Below the pieces are notes generated by a model. It ran no database searches. It saw only the letters and a list, made by a program, of their open reading frames with translations, and was not told the origin of the DNA. A program made the position numbers and the translations under genes. Positions 56,840 through 64,000 of a stretch of 64,000 nt of DNA are shown here, one piece after another. How positions within the stretch are numbered: the first letter of the stretch is position 1; each line of letters starts with the position of its first letter. Source of the stretch: Callorhinus ursinus (lineage: Eukaryota > Chordata > Mammalia > Carnivora > Otariidae); contig NW_020312788.1 in NCBI RefSeq assembly GCF_003265705.1, positions 868,001-932,000 of the forward strand. The letters run 5' to 3'.

Positions 56840-57643
56840 GTAACAGTATCTCAAAAGTTTCAGCTCTGGAGTCAGAAGACCTGCATCCAAATCCTGACTG
56901 TCACTTTACTAAGCCACATTGGCAAATCACTTGTAATATCTTTTTTTTTAAGCTTCCACAAAGGCAATTTATTAACAGAAAACAGTAATTTGAGGAATCC
57001 TGTTCACAAACAGCGACCATGGCAACCCCCCTTCCCGCAGGTACTGTCAGGGGCGGGGGGCTGGTGAGGGTAACATCCTCAATCCACCTGATCTTCACTC
57101 CTGAGCAGGCAAGGACTCTGAGGGCTGACTGGGCCCTGGGCCCAGGGGTTTTGGTTCTGTTTCCTCCTGTGACCTGGAGTTTGATGAGATGCTCAGTGAC
57201 TTGCCCCTCTGGGCTACATCCTGGGCAGCCGACATGGCAGCATAGGGAGAGGATTCATCTGGGTCAGCCTTCACCTTCAGCCCACCAGCCACATGGTGGA
57301 TGGTGTCCTTGCCAGAAAGACCGGTAACATGGACAGAAGTGTCACTGAAGGATGCAAAGATGTGGCAGACACCACACACATTTTGCCCTTTAGCTACCTG
57401 AGGTCCAAGGCTGATGACCTGTTTTTCCTTCTTCTCCTTCCGCTTGGAGGTGCCATTTCTGCACGTCTTCTCCAGACTCTGACACCAGAAAGCGAATTAT
57501 TTGTAATATCTTAATGTCAGAAATTATAAAATGTGTACCTCTTTCATCAGGTAGTTATATAAGGATTAAATAAGGTAGCACATGTAGAACACTTAGTACA
57601 GTGCCCAGGAATTTGTTAAGTGTCAAATGTTAGTTGTTTTTAT
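56840..57643 (+). repeat. MIR SINE split by the RPS14 pseudogene
   Basis: Left half (56840-56942): 'tcagctctggagtcagaagacctgcatccaaatcctgactgtcactttactaagcc'. Right half (57501-57643): 'atataaggattaaataaggtagcacatgtagaacacttagtacagtgcccaggaa'. Joined across the pseudogene they form one sense MIR. Confidence 0.88.
56943..57500 (-). pseudogene. RPS14: Processed pseudogene of ribosomal protein S14
   Basis: An intronless antisense copy of RPS14 (uS11), a small-subunit ribosomal protein. On the minus strand the 5' UTR (GAGTCTGGAGAAGACGTGCAG) is followed by ATG at 57456-57454. The parental stop TGA is at 57006-57004, with a short 3' UTR ending in AATAAATTGCC-type text and an A-tail (T-run on plus at 56941-56949). 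Recognisable protein pieces include [23 protein letters not shown] and the IEDVT segment near the C-terminus. A one-base loss just after the start (codons 4-6) shifts the frame, and further shifts split the body across frames; the C-terminal basic tail is altered. Perfect 12-bp TSD TTGTAATATCTT at 56931-56942 and 57501-57512. Length matches the parent of about 151 codons. Non-functional. Confidence 0.96.
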
Positions 57644-57659
57644 TGTTGGAGAGAGAAGT

Positions 57660-57955
57660 GCTGATTTCAAACCCAGACCTGCCATTTATTTTCTGTGTGA
57701 CACTGGGTGACCCTCCCGATTAGCTGATTAGGGGCAGGAGTAGGTAAATCTGATACGTCCAACTCAGCACTTGTCTCTAGACCAGCATGTGGGACCTACT
57801 TATCTTAGCCTTCTCTGATTTAGTTTACTTATCAGTAACATGGAGTCAGTAATATCACCCAAAAGGCTAGGATGAGAATCATGTGAGATCAATGTGGGAA
57901 AAGACCTGGACTCATAACAAATGTTGAGTGAAACTGAATGATTATGTTGTTCTTA
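57660..57955 (+). repeat. MIR SINE, sense, with internal extra sequence
   Basis: 'tttcaaacccagacctgccatttattttctgtgtgacactggg' and, after about 90 bp that do not fit, 'tttacttatcagtaacatggagtcagtaatatcaccc..gagaatcatgtgagatcaatg'. Probably one diverged MIR. Confidence 0.6.
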
Positions 57956-58189
57956 TTCTCAGCAATATTTCTTGTCATGTTTGGGTCTTTCTTACTCTTC
58001 CTCTGATTTTACTTTCCCTTTATCTTTCCCTGGTACCTATCTGCTCCCATCACTACCCCTTCAGGACTCTTCTGGCACATTGTGTTGGTTGGTTCTCCAA
58101 CCCCTTTTTTCTTTGCCTACTCTCTCCTGCAAAGCTGCAAGTGCCCATGCTCGCATTCCCAGCTTTCTCTGTTGCTCCCGGGCACAGCC

Positions 58190-58510
58190 ACCTCTGCAGA
58201 TTGGCAATCACTGGCCAGTGAGATGCAAGGGGTGTCCTAGGGACTTCTGGGAAACAGAGAGAGACTCCCGAGGAGAGCCCCCTTCCCATCCATCTCTTCC
58301 TGCCTGCTTTGGACATTGCCATGTGAGGAAATGATGCTTGGTGCTGCTTTAGCCACCGTGTGACCACAAGTGGGGGCATCGCTGATGCACGGAAAGTAGC
58401 AGAGAGACGAAAAGGGCCCACGTCCTTTCTGACATCTCTGAGCAAATGAGCCCGCACTGGAACTTCTGTGTCCTGACCTCTATCCTGAGGGATTCGTAAA
58501 CATATTAGTT
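58190..58510 (+). repeat. Ancient retroelement remnant, probably the family at 3.1 kb
   Basis: 'tggccagtgagatgcaaggggtgtcctagggacttctggga', 'cctgcctgctttggacattgccatgtgaggaaatgatgc', 'ctgctttagccaccgtgtgaccac' follow the same old repeat pattern. Unnamed. Confidence 0.5.
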
Positions 58511-58829
58511 GAAGGGTTTGTTAATTACTGCTAAGAGCATCATCATTGGCATGACTTAGCTTTCTTCTTAGTCTGCCATCTCTTACCCTGGCATTCCCCC
58601 CCTCCCCACCTTGGTTTCCTTCCTGTCAACCCCTGGGTTGATCCACAGGGCACTGAGGTGATCATCAAGCACAGAGGGCAAAATGAGACCCCTAGCTCCC
58701 TGGGGCAGGCATGTCCTATCCGATGAATTATTCTTGATCCTATTGTTGCTGTCACCACCCAAAGACTGAGCAGGAAGAACATTTCTTTCATAAAAATCTG
58801 AGCCTTAAGAGGGGTGTTAGAAGTCGGCT
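58511..58829. other. Unique non-coding stretch
   Basis: Nothing recognised; an 82-codon minus frame at 58543-58791 has no family resemblance. Confidence 0.4.
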
Positions 58830-60110
58830 CAATAAACTTATTGAGTACCTACTGCATGTATTGGAAACGGGGAGAAGATTCAGCCCTCACCTTTGAGAAG
58901 CTGACCTGCTCACATACAGTCAACCACAACACCAGGCAATACATAAAAAACTGCAGAGAATGATAAACCAAAGCGTGATTTGTTTATCACCAGGACACTG
59001 TCTGTTTGGGACTTTGTGAGCTGTTACTGCTCACAATGTCATAAGGAGCTTGTGCCAGAATGTAAATCAATTCATCACCAAGTACATTGTTCAGCTGAGC
59101 TGATATTTTTTTCATAGCAAACTTTCTTGATGCAGAAAGCAGTGGGTTGATTTGCATTCTGATGTAAGTTCATTATCTCGTCGTGAACCAGGATTTTGAG
59201 TAGTTCTGTTAAAATGAACTACAAAGGTTCAAGGAACATTGAAAAGAATTGAGGTCTATATGGAGTAAAGGGATATGCCAATGTATCTTGATGAGATCAC
59301 TAAGAGCTGAACAGAAAGGCATGAGCAGAGAGAACAGAGGTAGATGCATTGGTAAAACAGTAAGTCTGACCGCACAGGGTGCATTTCGGGACATGCTGGA
59401 GGTGATCTGGAAGACAAAGTCCAGCAAGACAGAAAGAGGCTTGATATGGCACACTGAGATGTCTGAACCTCTTTTGGTCTAAAATGGGAAGCCATTAAAG
59501 TTCTTTGAAAAGTCAGAATATGCTTTAGGACAATTGATCAGGTGTCAGAAATAAAAGCTGGTCTATAAAGAAGAGAAGCAGGAGAGAGAGAAGGAGATAA
59601 TGGCAGGCTTGGACCAGGGAAGGACGCTAAAAAAATGACTGGAGGTGGGGTTATGTGAGAGGTAGGGATCAAAAATGACTGCCGGAGAGAAAAACTGACT
59701 GCCAGGTTTCAAGGCTAGAGTCACCAGAGAGTGTTTGTACAACTCACCACAGTAGGAGGGTCAGGCACAAAAGTTACTTTGCTGGGGACTTTTCTGCTGA
59801 GGCCCTGGTGTGTAAATCAGAAATACACGGCCAGCAGGGTTGGGTGTGGGAGTGAAGGGTTCAGACAGAGACCTGAGAACCATGCTCACTGAGCTGAGAG
59901 TTGATATCAGAACACACCAGTGAGAGAGAATATCACCCAGGTGAGGAGTAGAGAAGAAAGTCAAAGACCTGGAGAACTACCTCATTTCAATGGTGGGTGG
60001 ATGAGAAGGATGGAGCCAGAGAAGACAGAGACCAAGGATATCTTAGAGGAAGAGCCTGAAGCCTGCAGGTCCACAAACATCCAAGGAAGAGGGCAACCTG
60101 AGGCCAGCAC
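58830..60110. repeat. Ancient purine-rich repeat block, family not named
   Basis: Starts like the repeat at 46.7 kb ('ataaacttattgagtacctactgcatgtattggaaacggggagaag'). From about 59240 it has the purine-rich body 'aaaatgggaagccattaaagttctttgaaaagtcagaatatgctttaggacaattgatca', also seen at 33.1 kb. The 58940-59230 part is not clearly repeat. Purine richness on this strand explains the long minus-strand frame nearby. Confidence 0.45.
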
Positions 60111-60654
60111 GGCCCATGGAACGGATGCTGCAGAGTCTGATGAAGACGAGGTTCTAGCAACTGGGAGCTGAACTTCCCAAGAGCAGCTGTAGAGACACGG
60201 GGAGGGCACAGATCAGATTTCAGGATCAAGGAGGGAGGGGTAGGTGAGGGCATGAGGCAGCTGACCCGGATGTCAGTCTGAGATAGTCTGATAGTAAAAG
60301 TAAGAGGGAAGCCAGGGCCAAGAGTAGCCTTTTTTGTAGAAAGGGGAAAGGTATAAGCAAAAGGGAAAGAGACAGCAGAGAGAGAAAGCTGTGAAAGCAA
60401 GGGTGGGCTAACTGATGGGGACAGGGCCTGGAGGATAGGGCCTCGAACGAAGGCGTTAGTTAGCCTGTGCAAGGAAAAGACCTGTAGTCTTTTGAGATGA
60501 GAGCAAAGGAAGAAAGAACAGCTGAAGAGAAAGAGATTCTGAGATGCAGCGAAGTGAAGCTGAAGTTGCTCACAGACTGCCCTGATACTGTGTAAAGTCA
60601 ACCACCAGCTGAGGTTGAGGGGAGTCAGGCTTGGGCTGGAGCCAGAGCCATTTC
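60111..60654. other. Purine-rich unique stretch
   Basis: Strong A/G bias on the plus strand; no gene recognised. The longest open frame of the window (223 codons, minus, 59987-60658) lies here and looks like a composition effect. Confidence 0.45.
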
Positions 60655-60765
60655 CCAAACTGGTTCACTGACTTGTCCAAGTCAAACAGCTGGAAAGTGT
60701 CGGCACTAGGACCAGAACCCAAGTCTTCCACCTGCCAAGTTTCAGGGTCTTTCTGCTGCATCAGA
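60655..60765 (-). repeat. MIR fragment, antisense
   Basis: 'gacttgtccaagtcaaacagctggaaagtgtcggcactaggaccagaacccaagtcttcc' is antisense MIR. Confidence 0.7.
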
Positions 60766-61499
60766 AATTCTAAACTTTGTTATTCTAGTATGAGGTGATA
60801 GGCCTATAATATTTCCTCAAGTACCCTTGGATGAGCTATTCTGTTGGGAAAGTAGTATACTTTATAAGCAGCCCAACAATTTGAGACCACTAGAGAAGTA
60901 CTGATAATGTAGTTTGTCAAGTCTCAAAAATATTAATAAGAAATCTCAAAAAATTAAGAAATATTTTTAAAAATTACAAATCAAAACCACTTCTTTTTCC
61001 AAGGGAAAAGATGCAAAGAAGCTTCTAATGATCTGCTTCTTTCTCCAAATCCTGGAGTAAACTTTTAATGAAAAAGTCCTTACAACGATTTAGAGGAAAA
61101 TATGAAAGGTAAGCTTCATTCTAGTTAGACCATCCCTTTGCCATGGTCCACTCCTTCCTGTAGTTGTGTCCCCTTCCTGGTGACATGTATGACAGGGCCT
61201 GAAAACCTTTTCTGGGAGAAGGTAGGTTATGGAGATGTCCCTGAAGGAATTGGAAGCCTAGGAGTTCCTTGAGTCTCCAATGCTTGATGTCATGGGCTGG
61301 CCTGGCCTGACTTAAGGTGACCTGAGCCTACATTTAGCAAGGGACATTGTCCTCTGCAGACCTGAGCAGCTCCTGTGTACACTGAAGATGGTGCATGATG
61401 GCCCTGGGCTCTAATGCTCTACTTATTTTGAGTTATATTTAACTAGAAAGTGTGGGTAAACAGGAAATGATACTCCCTTTTTGCTTTATCTTAAACACA
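60766..61499. other. Unique non-coding stretch
   Basis: Nothing recognised. Confidence 0.4.
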
Positions 61500-61715
61500 A
61501 GGTTTTTTTATTTTGGAACATTTTGGGCTGGACAATTCTTGGTTGTGAGGGGGCTGTGCTGTACATGGTAGGATGTTTAGCAGTATCCCTGGCCTCTACC
61601 CACTAAATGACATTAGCACAACTCCTCCCCTAAAGGTGTGACAACCAAAATATCTCCAGACATTGCCAAATATTCCAGAGGGAAGAGGGGCAACACTGTC
61701 CCCAGTGGAGGAAAA
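61500..61715 (-). repeat. MER20-like hAT MITE, antisense
   Basis: 'gggctggacaattcttggttgtgagggggctgtgctgtacatggtaggatgtttagcagtatccctggcctctacccactaaatgaca' and 'gtgacaaccaaaatatctccagacattgccaaata' match MER20 closely in reverse, ending 'gaaaactgct' (the decayed terminal repeat). Confidence 0.9.
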
Positions 61716-62687
61716 CTGCTTTACCCTAATGAGACCAAGTACCTGTTTTACCATGAAGAGAACCCAAAAAGCAGGATTGTGTTCAGGTTGCCCTACAGAA
61801 TAAAGACTTTCGCTCACAGAGTAATGACTTCTGACCTGGGAGAATCTGATAAAAAACACTTTTTGCCTCTACTCTCTCCAACTCACCAATATAAAACACC
61901 GTTAGGAATACTTCTGTTTCACTGTCCATTGGAACAGAGCACCCGAGTTTAAGACTGGGAACACTATGGATAAGACTCACCGATTTTTTTCAGTGACAGC
62001 AGAAGAGTTGCTTGAAGTCTCTGCATGGCCACTGTTGAATTCTGTTTGTGGACTGCTTTTATGATCTATTAGAGGCCCTCAGAACGGAGAGAAAACAAAC
62101 AAAAAACTTAGAGATCTATGGCTAAGTTCAGAGGCAGGGTTAGGTTTTAGCTCCCATCCACACTCCGCAGCACCTCTCTCCCCACCCTCATGCTGTTGTG
62201 CAGCCTTTATCTATGACACGTTATCAAGACTGACCTGTTCTGGGATCCCAGCCAGCAAATTGGGTAAAATAATTCACAGTTATGGGAAAACAAGCTACCT
62301 TTCTCCAACAATAGGTAGACATAGTGGACAGAGATTTGACGCCCTCGGGAGAGGTCGACTGCCATGGTGGTGTGCAGGAGTTGGAATGGCAGTAGGCTAG
62401 ACAGCAGAGCAGCTTCCAGTCCCAGCTGGGCAGGACAGGGCTGCCTGCTGATGCAGAATGTATATCGGGGAATGGATTGTCACGATGTGGGTAGGACAAA
62501 CTGTAACTAGGGAATCATTCCTGGAATAACCCATTTCTACATCGTGAATGAGGGCAGTTTACTGCTTCTCAAGAGTGGGAGTAACAAATACAATTCCTCC
62601 TTTCTGTGACCATGGCTGCCCAGCCATAACTAATCAATCATGCCCCTGTTTTCCACTAAATCTTGATTCAGGTTCAAGTTCCTTTTT
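61716..62687. other. Unique non-coding stretch
   Basis: No repeat recognised. Overlapping open frames on both strands (61596-61980) overlap the MER20-like element and are not genes. Confidence 0.45.
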
Positions 62688-62911
62688 TTTTTTTTTTAGA
62701 TTTATTTATTTATTTGAGAGAATGCAAGCTTACTTGAGTTGGGGGGAGAGGCAGAGGGAGACAGAGAGAGAGAGAATCCCAAGCAGACTCCTTACTGAGT
62801 GCAGAGCCCATGGGAGGGGGTGGGCTTGACGTGGGGCTTGATCATGAGATCATGACTTGAGCTGAAATCCTGAGTCGGATGCTCAACCGATTGAGCCACC
62901 TAGGCTCTCCA
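62688..62911 (-). mobile_element. Can-SINE, antisense, older of two at one site
   Basis: A diverged antisense SINE, TTTAGATTTATTTATTTATTTGAG to GAGCCACCTAGGCTCTCC. TSD TTCAAGTTCCTTTTT at about 62673 and 62914. It has extra G-rich bases in the middle (62812-62822). Confidence 0.93.
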
Positions 62912-62928
62912 GCTTCAAGTTCCTTTTT

Positions 62929-63121
62929 TTTTTTTAAAGATTTTATTTATTTGACAGAGAGAGACACAGCTAGAGAGGGAACACAAGCAGTGGGAGTGGG
63001 AGAGGGAGAAGCAGGCTCCCCACTGAGCAGAGAGCCTGATGCGGGGCTCGATCCCAGGACCCTGGGATCATGACCTGAGCCTAAGGCAGACGCTCAACGA
63101 CTGAGCCACCCAGGCGCCCCC
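62929..63121 (-). mobile_element. Can-SINE, antisense, second at the same site
   Basis: A better-preserved antisense SINE, TTTAAAGATTTTATTTATTTGACAG to GAGCCACCCAGGCGCCCC. It re-used the TSD of its neighbour, leaving a third TCAAGTTCCTT at about 63124. Confidence 0.95.
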
Positions 63122-63149
63122 CCTCAAGTTCCTTCTTAACATGCTTTAC

Positions 63150-63336
63150 ATTAGTGGTTCCCATGGTGCAGATGCCACGTGATCATGACTCCATGAGGAC
63201 AACACATGAAGCATCAACCTCAGAAAGTTGGGCCCCACCCAAGACCTAGTGAATCAGAACGTCCAGTGGTGGGAGCTGGCAATCTGTGTTTTTAACAGAT
63301 TGGTGACCTGGATCCATGCTGAAGTTTGACAGACAC
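63150..63336. repeat. MER5A-like hAT MITE (first of a pair)
   Basis: 'ttagtggttcccatggtgc', 'ggccccacccaagacctagtgaatcagaac', 'ctggcaatctgtgtttttaacag', 'catgctgaagtttgacagacactgct': full-length MER5A-like element with both ends visible. Confidence 0.88.
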
Positions 63337-63346
63337 TGCTCCAGAT

Positions 63347-63505
63347 CAGTGATCCTTAATCCTAGCTGTATATTCAAATCACGTGGGAAGATTTTAAATA
63401 TGCCTAAGCCCAGCCCCTAGAGATTCTGAAATCGACCTGGGGTAAGACTGGCATTAATTATAAGAAGCTCTCTGGATGATATTAACATGTGGCCAGGGCT
63501 GAGAA
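63347..63505. repeat. MER5-like hAT MITE (second of a pair)
   Basis: 'cagtgatccttaatcctagctgtatattcaaatcacgtggg', 'taagcccagcccctagagattctgaaatcg', ending 'ggccagggctgagaattac'. It is in the opposite orientation to its neighbour. Confidence 0.85.
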
Positions 63506-63681
63506 TTACAGTTTCACACAGTCACTACTAATCAATTAGGATAGGGGAGAGACTGCACCTATTTGCTGTCTTTATTTCAGGTCATCTAAAAGCATCCAAA
63601 CCAAAATATAAACAGTGAAGATAATCTGTAAACTTGGCAATTGCAACATACTGCAGAAGATGCAAAAAATGTATAAAGTTG

Positions 63682-63884
63682 GGGGCGCCTGGGTGGTGCA
63701 GTTGGTTAAGCGTCCAATTCTTGGTTTCGGCTCAGGTCATGATCTCAGGGTCATGAGATGGAGCCCCATGTCGAGCTCTGTGCTCAGCAGGGAGTCTGCT
63801 TAAGATTCTCTCTCCCTTTCCCTCTACTCCTCCCCTCCCCCACCCCCAGGCTCTTTCTCTCTCTTTCTAAAAAATAAATCTTTA
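63682..63884 (+). mobile_element. Can-SINE, sense, 18-bp TSD
   Basis: A full-length sense SINE (GGGGCGCCTGGGTGGTGCAGTTGG head; CT-rich middle; AAAAAATAAATCTTT tail). The A-box core has TGGTGCAGT instead of TGGCTCAGT. TSD AAAAAATGTATAAAGTTG / AAAAAATGTATAAGGTTG at 63664-63681 and 63885-63902. Confidence 0.97.
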
Positions 63885-64000
63885 AAAAAATGTATAAGGT
63901 TGAAGTTAAAATGATTGAACATACAGCATGACAAAGAGTGCAGAAAAAGAAATAGAGAAATCAATAGTTTTATGTTGTCTATTCTGGGAAGAGTAAGCTC

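Noticed and set aside
58053..58457. 134-codon minus and 120-codon plus frames overlapping each other
   Set aside because: They overlap on opposite strands and much of the interval is an ancient retroelement remnant.
59987..60658. 223-codon minus-strand open frame, the longest in the window
   Set aside because: It is rich in Ser, Leu and Pro, as expected from translating purine-rich DNA in reverse. It shows no known domain, and it overlaps a MIR fragment and a probable ancient repeat.
62673..63135. CRISPR-like direct repeats
   Set aside because: The repeated short sequence is a SINE target-site duplication; spacers are SINE copies and the DNA is mammalian.

Overview
This is a window of mammalian nuclear DNA from the order Carnivora, most likely a caniform (dog, bear, seal or mustelid relative). 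The main evidence is more than twenty copies of a tRNA-derived SINE whose head reads as GCCTGGGTGGCTCAGT followed by a tRNA-like body, a CT-rich stretch and an AAATAAATAAAATCTT-type tail (the Can-SINE or SINEC family). The body variant with CCCAGGGTCCTGGGAT fits caniforms better than cats. I cannot name the species.

I find no intact protein-coding gene, no convincing exon, no CpG island and no functional RNA gene. The open reading frames are short and mostly fall in repeats or unique non-coding DNA. The window is best read as intergenic or deep intronic sequence. Two clear processed pseudogenes are present: an RPL27A copy on the plus strand (about 5.29-5.82 kb) and an RPS14 copy on the minus strand (about 56.94-57.50 kb).

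Layout. 0-3.6 kb: a young SINE, unique DNA, an ERV-L internal remnant with dUTPase-like coding sequence, and two ancient retroelement tails. 5-18.2 kb: MIR, the RPL27A pseudogene, SINEs, a long L2 block, a MaLR LTR, a probable class I solo LTR, and a nested three-SINE cluster at 17.2-17.7 kb. 18.2-38 kb: scattered SINEs, MIRs, old L1 fragments, a mariner-type MITE and a 10-N assembly gap at 36.5 kb. 38.9-41.1 kb: a 5'-truncated carnivore L1 inserted into a MIR. 41-54 kb: SINEs, antisense L1, MIRs and a short younger L1 tail. 54-64 kb: the RPS14 pseudogene inserted in a MIR, hAT-type MITEs (MER20-like, tandem MER5-like) and two SINEs stacked at one target site.

The repeats form readable layers: ancient MIR, L2 and hAT fossils; then L1M and MaLR elements; then carnivore L1s, SINEs and pseudogenes with visible target-site duplications (TSDs). 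Several repeat-poor stretches (about 8.3, 42.8, 50.9 and 55.7-56.2 kb) could be conserved non-coding elements, but that needs cross-species alignment. I see no evidence of a novel biological system. The most informative observations are the nested insertions, an A-tail-only insertion at 21.8 kb, and a gap flanked by identical sequence. Repeat boundaries are approximate unless fixed by a TSD.
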